Made by a program: the position numbers and the translations under genes
Notes under the pieces: generated by a model
What the model was told of the DNA's origin: nothing
Database searches by the model: none
The model's input: only the letters and a program-made list of their open reading frames with translations
Part shown: one piece after another, positions 10,690 to 23,189 of the stretch
Numbering within the stretch: the stretch's first letter is position 1
Layout of the letters: each line of letters starts with the position of its first letter
Assembly: GCA_963682055.1 (NCBI GenBank)
Contig: OY821749.1
Coordinates: 21,087,631 to 21,151,630 of the forward strand
Length of the DNA: 64,000 nucleotides
Reading direction: 5' to 3'
Source: Primula veris
Taxonomy: Eukaryota; Streptophyta; Magnoliopsida; Ericales; Primulaceae

Positions 10690-13600
10690 TATAATTTGGA
10701 AAATTCTAAATTTTCTTTTAACTAGTGAGATGAGAAGGTCGAAATCTAAAGTTGCAGATAAGCGTGTACTAATCTCTTTTATTACCATCGTATGTACCAA
10801 ATGTGATCAGTACCCAAAACTGCATTATACCCATTATGCAAAATACTAACAGTTTTCATCGTTTTCGTTTAACCTTAATTTTTCTCTATATGCATACTAA
10901 TGGATCTTCATTGTTCTCCCTCCAGGAAATGTCGTCTTACGGGCCTCGTCCTCCAAAGTCCCCATTTCCTCCTCAACCAAATGAATATCCACCAACACTA
11001 CCACCAATGCCGCCACATCTACAACCACCAATGCCACAATTTCAACCATCAATGCCACACACCTGGGGTTATGGTGTTGGACAAATGGCACATAGCTCCG
11101 AAAACTATGCACAAAATCCACCATATCCGTTTTCATCCCCCCCTCCTATGCTTTATCAGCATTCACCATACTTCTCTTTTAGCCCTCAACTACTACCAAT
11201 ATTCCCACCGCTTCCTCTCATTCCCCCTCCTCCACCGGATTTTCCATGCCCACCACCACCGCCACCACCGGACTACCCCTACCCACCTCCACCCGAGTTG
11301 CCATGCCTACCATCCCCAATTCTTGTGAAGGAGTCCAAGGTAGAAACCCTGAAAAGTTTCAAAAATCATGAACTTGGGAATTCAAATCATGGGAAACCAC
11401 CAAAGCCCCACATGAACAAAATAAATGGGGATAATAAGGAGATGGTCCATGTCCCTATTGGTCACCCGCAGACGAATGAGAGGACAAAATCACTTTGGGG
11501 TAGAAATAACACAGAAAACCGGCTCAGGATGCCAACTGACTTCGTGTGCACGATGAAGTAAGTACATTGTCCCTACACTTTTATTATTGATCTATTGTAA
11601 ATTATGTATGTTTTTTTTTTTCATTTTACAAAGTTTTCATGCTATCTGTAGAATAGAAACCAAGTTTTTTCATGGTTGATGACTAGTCTTTTGGGAAACT
11701 AAATATTGCTGAGCAGTATTAACATTGATATGACAGTAATTGTTAGAAATAGAAACATGGGGCTATGCATTTTCCATATTGACATATAATTGAACCGTAT
11801 TCCTTTACATTAGCTAATCAAACTGTAACCATAGATTTAGGACCATCAATGAAGCACGGGTATGGACAAGTGCCTAGAAATTGTGACTTGGACACCACTG
11901 GAAACATTCACAAAAATGGAGGAAACGTGGAAAAAACAATTTTGCTATAGTATTGTGATTAGATTACTGAATATTCATGGTCGGTCATTTTACTAGGAAA
12001 CTTATAGTACTAAGATCATATTTTCTGGTTGTATAGCTTTAGATTCGGATGCGTGTACGTGAGTACTACGCTTGTATTGTTTGAACTGTTCAACTTTTCT
12101 AGCTAGAGATATTCATATAGTTTACGAAGTATGTCTGTTACCAAAGTTTTGTTATAAGTTGAGATTTCTCCTCTCTGAAATTGTGATGCAACTAGATATG
12201 AATGATATCATGTAAATTGGTATTTGAAAGGAAGTTTTTCCTGAGTATGTATAATTGTCTGTACCCTGATAGTGTTGCTAGTTGCTAGCCCTTCTTGTGT
12301 TAAAAAAGAATGCCTCAAAGTTCTGATGGGTTACTGATTTTACAACTGTCAAAAAGAGAAACATTGGTAAGGGACCAACTTTTATTTGTTTTCATTCCCA
12401 CGAGTGGCTCCTAAATTTCCCGTTTGGGTGATGGTGTGTTCACCCTTTTAACTGCTTAACTGGAGTTGATAATATAAAAAAACTTTCATATTTCGCATTT
12501 AACTCAAAGGGAAACAAGGTACAAGGCATGAATCTTTTCAATCTTTGTCTTGTGGTGATTAAATTTTTTTAATCCATCATTTCCTACAGTAGTAACAGAA
12601 ACCCTTACTCATAAATCATAATATTGTGAAAATATTGAAGCATTCTGTACACAGAGTTATGAAAATGCATGTTTACGTTAATGTTTTTTTATGCTTATCT
12701 ATCTAATTAAAATTTTCCGTCTGTAGATTCCGTAATGAGTTGCCAGATATAACTCGAGAGTGTAAGATTTTGCCTTTGAAGAAAGACCCAGAAAGGTACG
12801 TTGTTCTAAAATAACTCTGGTCATTCTGAATTTTGCATTTCTGCTATATCACAATAAAAAATACCACATCTCTTGTAGTTGTTCCGTATTTAGATGTGCT
12901 CAAGTTTTATTTAATTAAGCACTTTACTTATGCTTGTAGATACACAAGATATAATGCTGCAAGTGAGAAGAAATTGTGGAAGCCTGAGATACATCCTGAG
13001 GCTGATCTCGGGATTCCACTCGATCTGCTTGACATGAGTGTTTACAAGTAAGTTCTTTGAAAATTAGGCCCTTATTTAATCCTCCCAGTAGTCAATTAGT
13101 ATTTTGAGCAACCTAACCTAATATTATTTTTCTAATTTATTGACCAGTCCTCCAAAAGGAGAAAGGATACCCCTTGACCCTGAAGATGAGGAGTTGCTAA
13201 GGGATGATGATGACGATTTAGCTGTTGCGGTGACCCCCGCACTTAAAACCAATGGTTTAAAAAGAAAAAGCAGGCCAGATGATAAAAGTATCTCCTGGCT
13301 TGTCAAAACCCAATATATCGCTCCCCTCAACAAAAAGGCAATAAAAGAGGTACGTTATCGACAATTATTTTAAACCTTTTCGGTACTCTATGAGTTATAT
13401 CAATCTTCTAGTTTTTTTTTTTCTGGGGTTTCACTAAAGCGTATGCCTCTCATAGATTTTGGTAATATTTTACCAGTAAAAGTATCAAACTTTAAATAGA
13501 AATCCAGTGTTTATAATTGAATTTATGAAAGAAAACATTTTCTAGTGATCATAAAAAAGTTCTACTCCATATTATATGGTGGTATCGTCGTTATAATCAA

Positions 13601-16256
13601 TAAAAAAATAACTTTGTACACTTTTTTTTACATATCAAAATAGCACAGCTTAAGTTTTATGCCTTGAGTTTGCCTCAAATTGCAAAAAGCGTAAGCTTTG
13701 CTACTTTTTTTCCGCTTTTCAGGCAAATGTAACTAAAATTTTCACCTCTGCAATGTAAAATGAGCTTTACGGTGCTTTGAGCTAGTACTTTTTTTGAAAG
13801 ATGTTATATTCAAACATCTCATTATTAAGTGTAAACCCCCTTTTGGCAGCCAGTAGCAAAAAGAGAAAACGTTGAAATGCCTCAAAGGTTGGGAGCACAA
13901 AATATTCTGGAAAATCTTTATGACAGGTATTTGTTGTTATCAAATCATTCAGCTAACAATTTGCGATCTGGACCAGCCACAGAGTCTATATCCGATTTCT
14001 AATTATCTGTCTGTTTTTTCAGGGAAAGCAAAATAAAAGAAATGGAGGCTTCATCCGAGGCGTGCAAATCGCTCCCTGTTCATGCAACCAATAAAGAGCT
14101 ACAGCCTATAGATTACTTGGTAACTTTTTTAAAGAAATTTTTAGATTGAAAATTTCCAAAATTTTCTTTTAACTAGATCGAAAGGCGAATTCCAAAGTTG
14201 CAGACAAGTGTGCACTAATATCTTTCATTACCATTTTCCATATGTATCAAACGTGATCAGTACCAAAATTAAGCTGCATTAGACCCATTATACAAATTAC
14301 TAACAGATCTCATCGTATTCGTTTAACTTTCTTTTTTCACTATATGCATACTAATGGATCTTCATTGTTGTCGTTCCTGTTATATAGATACTAATCGATT
14401 TTAATTTAACCTTATTTTCCCTCCAGCAAATGTCGTCTCTCAGGCCTCGCCCTCCACAGTCCTCATTTCCACTTCGACCAAATGAATGTCCACCAACACT
14501 GCCACCACTACAACCACCAATGCCGCCACATCTACTACCATCAATGCCCATACCCACCTTCAGCACCTCCACCCGAGTTGCCACACCTACCATCCCCAAT
14601 TCTTGTGAAGGAGGCCAAAAGGTAGAAACCCTGAAAAGATTCAAAAATCATGAACTTGGGAATTCAAATCATGGGAAACCACCAAAGCCCCACATTAAAA
14701 AAATACGTGGGGATTATAAGGAGATGGTCCCCGTTTCAATTGGTCACTCGCAGATGAGTGAGAGGACAAAAGCACTTTGGGATAGAAAAAAGACAGAAAA
14801 CCGTCTCAGGATGCCAACTGACTTCGTGTGCAAGATGAAGTAAGTACATTGTCCCTACACTTTTATTATTGATCTTTTGTACATTGTCCCTACACATAAA
14901 TATGCGTGTTGACGCTAATGTTTTTGATGCTTATTCTATCGGATGAACCTTTTCCTCTGTAGATTCCGTAATGAGTTGCCAGATATTACTCGAGAGTGTA
15001 AGATTTTGCCTTTGAAGAGAGACCCAGAGAGGTATGTTGTTCTAAAATAACTCTTTAGTCGAGTGTCATGCTGGTTTTTCCATTTCGTACAATAAAAAAT
15101 ACCACATCTCTTGTAGTTGTTTCATATACAGATATGCTCAAGTTTTATTGATTGAGTAAGCACTTTACGTATGCTTGTAGATACACACGATATAATGCTG
15201 CAAGTGAGAAGAAATTGTGTAAGCCTGAGATACATCCTGAGGGTGATCTCGGGATTCCACTCGATCTGCTTGACATGAGTGTTTACAAGTAAGTTCTTTG
15301 AAAAAAAACCCTTATTTAATCCTCACAGTAGTCGATTCGTATTTTGAGCAACCTAACCTAATATTATTTTGTAAATTTATTGGCCAGTCCTCCAAAAGGA
15401 GAAAGGATACCCCTTGATCCTGAAGATGAAGAGTTGTTGAGGGATGATGATGACGATTTAGCTGTTGCTGTGACCCCGGCATTTAAAAATCATGGGTTAA
15501 AAATAAAAAGCAGGCCAGATGATAAAAGTATCTCCTGGCTGGTCAAAACCCAATATATCGCTCCTCTCGACACAACAGGTACTTTATCGACAATTATTGT
15601 AAACCCTTTTAGGTACCCTATGAGTTATTACCAATCTACTAGTTTTTTTCTGAAGTTTCACTAAAGCGTATGCGTGTCAAAATTTTTGGGTAATATTTTA
15701 CTCAGTAAAAGTATTAAACTGAAATAGAAATCCATTGTTAAAAATTGAATTCATAAAAGAAAACATTTGCTAATGATCATAAAAAGGTTCTATTATATGA
15801 CGGTATCGTTATTATCAACAATAAAAAAGATGACTTTATACACTTTTTGTATATATCAAACTAGCAGCTTCAGCTTCATGTCGTGAATGTGCTTCAAAAT
15901 GCAAAAAGTGTAAGCTTTGCTACCTTTTTCCGCTTTTCAGGCAAATGTAACGAAAATTTTCACCTCTGCAATATAAAACTAGCTTGCGCTTTGAGCTGGT
16001 ATTTTTTTCAAGGTAGTAGTATTATTCAAACACCTCATTATTAAGTATAAACCTCCACTTGCAGCCTGTAGCAAAAAGAGAAGGCGTTAAAATGCCTCAA
16101 AGGTTGGGAGCACAAAACATTCTGGAAAATCTTAACGACAGGTATTAATTGTTGTCAAATCTTTCATCTAACAATTTACGATCTGGGCCATTCACATAGT
16201 CTATATCCGATTTTAATTATCTGTTCGTGTAACCAATAAAGAGCTACAGCCTGTAG
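10690..16256 (+). repeat. Tandem segmental duplication carrying the two PAF1-like copies
   Basis: Unit 1 runs from about 10690 to 14112 and unit 2 from about 14147 to 16256. Both begin with a matching stretch (AAATTTTCTTTTAACTAG) and run through the same exons and introns, ending at the word GAGCTACAGCCT. The introns align over long stretches, so the duplication is DNA-level, not retrocopying. Unit 2 has lost several hundred bases in exon 1 and in the first long intron. Exact ends need an alignment. Confidence 0.8.
10929..14149 (+). CDS. ELF7: ELF7/PAF1-like gene, copy 1, truncated at the C-terminus
   Basis: Exons by splice phase: 10929-11557, 12727-12795, 12940-13047, 13148-13349, 13850-13926, 14023-14149, together 404 codons with stop. 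The protein has a Pro-rich N-terminus (about 140 residues), then RMPTDFVCTMKFRNELPD, SEKKLWKPEIHPEADLGIPL, DLLDMSVYNPPKGE, DPEDEELLRDDDDDLAV, DKSISWLVKTQYIAPL and CKSLPVHATNKELQP. These are landmarks of the plant Paf1 subunit (ELF7), part of the nuclear PAF1 complex that travels with RNA polymerase II and supports histone marking. The family is considerably longer; here the frame leaves the family right after ELQP, at the junction with unit 2, and stops after a dozen or so unrelated residues. The ATG follows an acceptor-like CTCCAG. All splice sites are GT-AG. Whether it is transcribed is unknown; it may be a non-functional fragment. Confidence 0.72.
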
Positions 16257-16320
16257 AGGTCCTTCCTCTACTTCCCGATCTTGACAGGTTTGAACGGCTT
16301 CTTTTTACTAGAGTACGTAT
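14430..16320 (+). pseudogene. ELF7/PAF1-like gene, copy 2, broken
   Basis: Exons matching copy 1 lie at 14430-14839, 14963-15031, 15181-15288, 15388-15578 and 16065-16141, with a remnant of the sixth at about 16230-16310. Breaks: the Pro-rich part is about 220 bp shorter; the end of exon 4 differs (GACACAACAG before the donor), changing the phase so that exon 5 runs into TAA after eight codons; and about 75 bp containing the acceptor and first half of exon 6 are missing. The exon 6 remnant goes further than copy 1: ELQPVEVLPLLPDLDRF matches the Paf1 family for about a dozen extra residues before the similarity ends. Confidence 0.8.
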
Positions 16321-17980
16321 CGTATTTTTCAAGTAATTCTTGTTTGGTTTGTACTGTAGCCATTCTGTTTCTATTGTATTTCTTAACTTTAATGTCCATG
16401 TAGTACTAGTTGTTATTAAGCCCCACAACCTACTTAAATTATCCAGTTAAAGTAATGACATGATCAAGTCTAATTAGACTACATTTAAAAAATTCCAGAA
16501 CCGGAAGAAACACTGTCTTTTCCGAAAATTGAGTCTGCAATGTCGTGCATTTGCACAATTTAGGATGTCCAAGTCGTAGATTATCATGGTAGGTATTTGA
16601 CGTAACGTTTCAATGATTGATATAGTACTTTTCTGATGGACACATAACGTTTCAATGATTGTTAGGTGTCGACCCCTTGAGGTATGATAATATTGACATA
16701 TTGTACTATTGTCAGCTTTGAGTTCGTTTTCTTTTGTGTTTAATACTTTAATTCAATTTGAATGATAAGTTATACTGCTATAATATTGATACTTTTTCAT
16801 AGAAGCTTATGTAAAATTCATTAGAGAATAGACACCATAATGGTATGGCATATTGCTTGTGGCATTACAATGATTAGAAAGTAGAAAGAAAAGATTATAA
16901 CAGTGTCCTTTTTTTTTGTTAGGAAACTGCTGTTCCGAAAGAGGAAAATATTAGATAAGCCGGCAAAGGGCATGGGTGAATCCAATGACACAGAGGAGAC
17001 CCATCGGCTTATAGCTTTTAGGGAGGGAATTATAGGATAATACAAGCACCCAAAAACTATATATACTTTATCATTACGACATACAGAAACCCACAATTTA
17101 TACCTCAAATCTCGAAGGATCAAACTTTTCGGGGTTACTGAAGAAATCTGCGTTGTGATAAATCATCCGAAACAATGGCATAACCTTCCATCCAAAAGGA
17201 AAAAAGCTATTGGCGTATAGAAAGTAAAAAAAAAAAACTCATACAGCTGTTGTTTAGAGTTTAATCTCAAAAAACCAGAGAAAGGAACCATTGTTATGTA
17301 CAATTATTGATTAATAGACCAAAGAAAGTAACCATTGTAATCTACAATTATTGCAGTTATAAATGTTATAATTGTTTTTGATATGTTTATTTGTTCCTGA
17401 GGTCTTTTTCCGGATAATGATTTTGATAAGAGATTGGAGATTGCATTTTCATAAACATGGACGGTATACGATACTCCATTTGCAAGAAATGCATGAAAGC
17501 AGAACATAAGGCCTAGTTTCGTTGAATCGGTCGAAGGTCGGACCTGCAGACTATAACCTGGGATTGAGTCATTTGAATCATTTATTTTATGAGATTAGTC
17601 ATGCTAGACACTTAAAAGATAGGCACTTGAGCATCCATTGATCCTCTAAATCAATTAATAGTGTCAGGTGCAAATGTGAAATATGTGCCATATTGATCCT
17701 GGCTAAAATCAACTATAACTAGTTTGGTTTTTTGATGTAAGACGTTAGAATACACTCCACGGTTAATTAATGTAAAGTTTGGCTAGTGACATGGCCAACT
17801 TATTGATTCTAATACAATTTCAAAAGATATATATATATTGGTATAAGATTTTTATTATTATTAAATACAACAATGTTTCTTAAAACTAGGGAGACTAATG
17901 TGAAACTTAGATGCTAACCAAACTTGGTGAACCTTGCTCTAAATCTATTTTATTTAAAATTTTAACACTTTGTTCGGTAT
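16320..17980. other. Intergenic; possible orphan exon at 16923-17040
   Basis: Mostly AT-rich with no recognised gene. One stretch stands out: behind a T-rich acceptor-like TTTTGTTAG, an open frame of about 40 codons (KLLFRKRKILDKPAKG..., plus strand, stop at 17038-17040) has higher GC and less biased composition than its surroundings. I could not assign it to a family. Confidence 0.35.
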
Positions 17981-18574
17981 GCGGGGTGGACTTTTTGTAC
18001 CCATCTATATCAACCGATATATCTTCGAACCGAATTGAGCAAGTTGGTATCGAAATTTTGGTATACCGACTTTTTGGTACGGTACAACCGAATCAAACTT
18101 TAAAAGTCGGTTCGGTTTCGATATTCATTTCGTATGTTTGGTATAATACCAAACCAAACCAAACATTAAAATTATAAAATATATAGAAATTTACACATAG
18201 TTATAACTTACAAATTAATTGTCTTATAGTTTAGTTTAATTTTTCCCACGACTTATTTTTCTATTTACGAAGTCAAATACAATAATTCCGTATTTCTCCA
18301 TTTTCTTGTCTAATGTTTTAAAATAATTCTTATTTTTTAAGTGTACTATTTTAATCAAGTTCACGATGAATGTAGAAAATATAAGAATAATTGTTTACAT
18401 TTTATTTTTTACAATTTTTTTTGCTATTTTATTGTTATCAATAATTGTCTGTTAATAATAATAATGTTTCGATATAAAACGAAAACCGAACGGTAACAAT
18501 TTTTTCAAACCAAACAAATTCGATTCGTTATTAGTATATGATAAAAAAATCGGTATCGTATCAAAGTCACTCTA
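17981..18574. mobile_element. Non-autonomous hAT-like element, copy 2
   Basis: It shares with 3065-3724 the opening GGGGTGGACTTTTTGTAC, the middle block AAAATATATAGAAAT...ACACATAGTTATAACTTACAAA, and the end GTATATGATAAAAAA(A/G)TCGG. It is shorter because roughly 65 bp of the GGTATACCGAAC-rich right arm is missing. The flanking 8-mers (TTCGGTAT and ATGTCATG) do not match, so it is older or its flanks have changed. Confidence 0.7.
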
Positions 18575-18582
18575 ATGTCATG

Positions 18583-18908
18583 TAATAAAAACCAATAAAC
18601 ATGGACATGACAAAATTGAAATATACAAGTAATGGTAGGGTTTGTTGTGATTTGAAACCAAGCCAAATCAAATTTCAACCAAATCAAACTCAATCCATTT
18701 TAAGCGGTTTGAAGGAGGGTTGGGTTCGCAGTTTGTTTATTTTAGTAGTTAAACTTGTAAAAAGATGCAATTTTAACGGAAAAAAAAACAAGAAAAAATA
18801 AAAGTTAAAAATTCGAAATTAAAAATTTATAAACCAGTGTAGTATGTAACTGATAGTTTGCCATATATATGGAGTAAGATTTACTAACAATAAATCCCTG
18901 CATACTAC

Positions 18909-18909
<1 letters not shown>
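18583..18909. other. Intergenic upstream of the HIT gene
   Basis: AT-rich sequence holding whatever promoter the HINT4-like gene uses; no clear TATA box could be singled out. Confidence 0.3.
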
Positions 18910-18945
<36 letters not shown>

Positions 18946-19008
18946 TCAGGGTGCATATTTTGTCAGGTCGCTCGTTCTTCCACCTCTCTCCTCCACTCCG
19001 TCCGTTTC

Positions 19009-19050
<42 letters not shown>

Positions 19051-19060
19051 GTATACAATA
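18910..19060. repeat. Microsatellites (GA)n, (CT)n, (AT)n around exon 1 of the HIT gene
   Basis: About 16 GA units end directly at the start codon (18943). A CT run and then an AT run follow the exon 1 donor (about 19012-19050). The GA tract therefore lies in the 5' UTR and the CT/AT tracts at the start of intron 1, where length changes could affect translation or splicing. Confidence 0.9.
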
Positions 19061-21881
19061 GTTTTGTGCAATAAGTAACTTATATATATATATATAAATA
19101 TTGCTTTTTAATTTTGCAGGATGAAAGGGTGGTTGCTTTTCAAGATATAAATCCTTCAGCTTTCAGGTTTCCAATTTTCCATTTACCATTTTTTTTTTCC
19201 ATTTTTCACTCCACTCCCTCTTATTATTATTTGTTTAGCTTTTTATTTATTTATTTTGTTTCTTGGATATGAGTTACAGCTAAATTAAATCATAATTCTT
19301 TATTTACTATATATTCCCAATTTCACTCTCTTTTCTTAGTATTTATTTAGTTTTCTTTTTTGTTTCTTGGATATGAATTAACAGCTAAATTACATCATTG
19401 TTACTTGCTTACCACTTGGTGGTGTTGTATTTACTACTATTTGATGGTTTTGAGGCTATGGGTTTGTTTGGCTTCAATTTTTAAGGGAAAATGCTTAATT
19501 ACCTTGTGGTTAAAAGCTGAAGTTTTAGAATTTTCGGGCCTTGAGCTTGAAACGAAAAAAGGGTTGACTTTTGAGCTGATTGATGAAAACAATTATGACT
19601 TTTAAGAATACGAATAAATTTCTAAATTTAGTCCCTTTTTAATGGTTTTTTTTGCTTTTTTCGGATATAGGTTGTAGCTAAGTTACACCAATGTTAGTTA
19701 CTTATCAGTTTCGAATGTTGCTGTACGTATTGAGTTTAGACCGGACATTGGTAATTGTTTGGGTGCACTTTTTGAGCAAATAAGCTTGAATTTTTTGAGA
19801 CCGACTGAAAAAACCTAGGGCATTCCAATGGAGTAGTAAACTTAAGATTTTTCAGACCCTGGAAAAAAAAGTCAACTTCTTGAGCTAATTAGCGAAACTA
19901 ACTGTGACTTATAAGTAGAGGGACAGTTAAGATAAGTCCAAAGCTGCAATGAAATTATCCATTAGGCTTGTTACACGTTGGTTTCATTTGTACACTTTAG
20001 AGTTCCCACTAGATAGTAAATATAAAAGAAAATTTGAATGGTTGGTTCATGGATCAATGGAACCTTTTTACGCCCGATTTTTTGCAATTGAGAAAAAAAA
20101 TAGCTAAAGGATCTCTGGCATGAACAAAAAATTTGAGGTGTATAGATTTATCTGATATTGTTTCTTTAGGAGGGGTTATTTTTTGTCAGGTTTTGTTATG
20201 TGTATTATTAGTGTACATTGTAAACCAGGACGCATGGATGTGCTTATACATCATGAAACTTAAACATAGAAAATGCATTTCGAAATGTCTAAAATTGGAA
20301 AATTGAAGAATACAGTAGATTTGAGAGTCTGAAAGTAATTAAAATAATCTTCTATTTTACAGTAGGTTTGGCCAGCGTAAGAATTCTGCAAACCCTAACT
20401 TTTACATTCTCTTGGTTGAGCTACAAACGACTGCACAGGAACTTCCATAAATTTGTCTCTTTTCTTGTTAATCAGCCAAACTGGTTCCTTGTATCATCTT
20501 GTATTGGTGTGCTTGATTTGTTATGTTTTAAGTTGAGCATTTAGTATGTTAACCATATTTAGTAACTTGTAAATGCTGCAATGTCAAGTGGTAGATTCTT
20601 TAATAAGAAGACTTGATAATATGTTGTTTGCTTTTTTTCTTGAGTACTTGTATATAGCATGCCCCATTCAAATTAGGCAAAATACTAATGCTCTCAAATC
20701 TTGTGTCTAGTTAGGCATTACTTGGTAATTCCTGTGGAGCATATTCCAACTGTCAAAAACCTGCAGAGGAGAACTGAAGACTTCTCCTTGGGTAAAGAAA
20801 CTTAATAATCATGGGAATGTTTTGAAGATTGTTTATTTATCCTTGGCTTTCATCTTTCTTGATTTTATCCTAATTTAGAATTTTCTATCTTGTGTAGTGA
20901 GTCACATGTTAAACGTGGGACAAGATTTAGTCCATAGAGACGCACCCAATGCCAAGCACTACAGGTATTATTTCTTTTTCTCCTTGGACCACATTTATTG
21001 ATAATGGTTCGACATAATATTCTTTAGCTGCAAATATTACATCTTTGCATAGGTTTTGACTGCTCTTCTGGATTGCTTCAGTATTATGTATCATGTTCTT
21101 CTATTAGGTTATTCATAAAAAGAGCTTGGACAGATAGGTTATTTGCAAGAGAGCTAGACAAATTGGATTCAATATTGATTGTGGTTTGAGATAGATTATG
21201 ATGGCAATTGAATGCTTATCTGTTGACTCTTTGGTATCAATTTATGTTTATGACTTGTGGGTGTTTTCAGTCATTTCAAATGGCGAATTTTCTTGAATCA
21301 TTTGAACCTATGTTATCCTACAAATTACAGTCATTAACTCTTGATTCCATATCCTCACGATGTGCTGAAACACTACCTAAGTTGATGAACATAGTGTTTA
21401 TTATTTTTTGTAAAGCTTCCTTATTTTATGTTCTGATTTGTTTTAGTATTATTGATGGAAATTCAGTTCATCATTGTGATTGTCGTAACTGCAAGAGAGC
21501 CTGGATAAAAAATTGAGAAGATTTCAGTTCCTTATTCTTCGTGGTATATGAACTTTCTAGGTTTGGATTTCATCAACCACCTTTTAATAGTGTTGATCAT
21601 CTGCACCTCCATTGCTTTGCCCTTCCCTATATACCCGGGTGAGAGAATCTTATACATAATTTCGAACTGAATGTGAATACTTTGTTTTCAATTACAAATT
21701 TAGTTTCGATTATTTAAAGTTCTCCACTGAAATCTATTCGTCTACATAGTGAATGCTTGATATTTTCAACAGATGGAAACGGGTTAAGTACATGTCTCTA
21801 GGATCGCTGGGGGGATTTATTGAAGCTGAGAAGTTGTTACAAAGAATAAATCCGCTATCCGCTTTTAAATCAAATATATAA
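18943..21881 (+). CDS. HINT4: HIT (histidine triad) protein, HINT4-like
   Basis: Six exons by splice phase: 18943-18999, 19120-19166, 20715-20791, 20898-20964, 21561-21638 and 21773-21881, together 144 residues. The start reads MSGCIFCQVARS with a CxxC-like pair, then DERVVAFQDINPSAFRHYLV, IPVEHIPTVKNLQ, FGFHQPPFNSVDHLHLHCFA, and ends GFIEAEKLLQRINPLSAFKS. HLHLH is the histidine triad; the middle His acts as nucleophile on nucleotide phosphoramidates and related compounds. The plant HINT4 relative is reported to act on adenosine 5'-phosphosulfate. Length fits the family and all introns are GT-AG, so the gene looks intact. One difference: exon 5/6 joins as PGWK where PRWK would be expected. 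The copia element inserted about 500 bp after the stop. Confidence 0.9.
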
Positions 21882-22385
21882 GTTTTTAAGCTCTAACATC
21901 CTTGCTACCGTTATGTGGTGTATTATCGATCATTTAACTTGTTCCAATGAAAATTTGACCTTTTTGCACATTTATATATGTAATTGCTTTTGATTTCACC
22001 AGGTATTCATGTGATTATATAGTAACTTGTTAGTAGTATACATATATACAAAGAAACTATCCTCATTGCTTTATTTGGGGAAAAACGCACGGGTTATTTG
22101 TTGCCTGTTCTTGGAGTTCTTCCCTTATGTTGCATTTTGATGTGAGATTTTAAATCAATACAGATTATAGATATCTTAGAACTTTCAAGTGGTAAATTTA
22201 ATGTTAGTTTCCGTTTTATGCTGTCAATCATTCCGGACCCATGACCTTTGCCATGTCAAGGGTCGTCGATTCAATTCCTCACTCATATGACCTTCTTTGG
22301 TTGCAATTTTTACAGCTCAGTTTGTGTGTTTTTGCTTGAAATTTGGACTGCATGTGGTTGTCTGCTTGATCAGTCTAAAGCTGAG
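21882..22385. other. 3' flank of the HIT gene
   Basis: Presumed 3' UTR and spacer up to the copia insertion point; the last five bases (CTGAG) form the target duplication. Confidence 0.4.
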
Positions 22386-23182
22386 TGTTAGGACCAGATT
22401 TCTGGTCTAAATATTGTTTATTGTCTATTGGTTTTTACTAGATAAATCCTAACTGTTATTAAGAACTAAGACAGTGTTGACAGGTTTCAAGTACCAGTTG
22501 CAACCTCAGTTACAACCTACTAAGACAGTAGTGTTAGGTTTCAAGTACCAGTTGCAACCTCAGTTACAACCTGCTTAGACAGCGTTGATGGTTTCAAGTA
22601 CCAGTTGCAACCTCAGTTGCAACCTGCTGTTCAGCAGAATTCTGTCTAGTTCTGTTATTCTGCATAACTGTTCTTTATTACTAATTATTTGTTTTAAAGT
22701 ATGCAGGATATATTCTCATATGATCTTAACAGGTTTAGTATGCGTTTATTGAGAATATCAAAGTGGTAAGGAAAGATTTCCTAAAAGATATAAAGAGATT
22801 AGTTTATAAGGTTATGTTTCCTTTTAATATGTATCTCTATTCTTATGCTTGTCCTTATCACTTGTTTCAATCTTTTGTTCCTTATCTATATTCAGTATAA
22901 TTCGTTTAAAGATTGAATGTAATATGGAGTTATGTGTTTCATATATATATGGAAAGATATTATCTCTAAAAGATATTATCTTTATATGTTTCCTAGTTAT
23001 AGGAAAAGACTAACTCCTATTTCCAAGCTAGTTTTTTAACAGGTATTAATTTATGAAGATTGATGTCAATCCTACAAAAGGCAGACGTGCAATATGGAGA
23101 GATTGAAGCCAATCAAAACAAGTCAAAGCAATCATAAAAGATCTTGAAGCAAGAAGATTGTTTTACTTGTATAAATAGTTGA
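22386..23182 (+). repeat. 5' LTR of the copia element, truncated after the TATA region
   Basis: It is the same as 28574-29370 over its whole 797 bp as far as I can compare. It breaks off after TTGTATAAATAGTTGA, i.e. at the TATA box, and joins directly to gag coding sequence. The final 460 bp of the LTR (R and U5) seen in the 3' copy are absent. A transcript started here would lack R, so normal strand transfer would fail. Confidence 0.9.
22468..22629 (+). repeat. Three tandem units with paired GTTGCAAC palindromes in U3
   Basis: Units of about 54 bp each contain GTTTCAAGTACCA followed by GTTGCAACCTCAGTTACAAC or GTTGCAACCTCAGTTGCAAC. GTTGCAAC is its own reverse complement, and the paired copies are spaced 12 bp. 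The array lies upstream of the TATA-like site, where enhancer repeats sit in LTRs. The same array is present in the 3' LTR (about 28656-28817). Confidence 0.85.
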
Positions 23183-23189
23183 GTGTGCA

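Noticed and set aside
21208..21516. Open frame of 102 codons in the HIT gene
   Set aside because: It lies within intron 4 of the HINT4-like gene, is AT-rich and breaks no splice phase.
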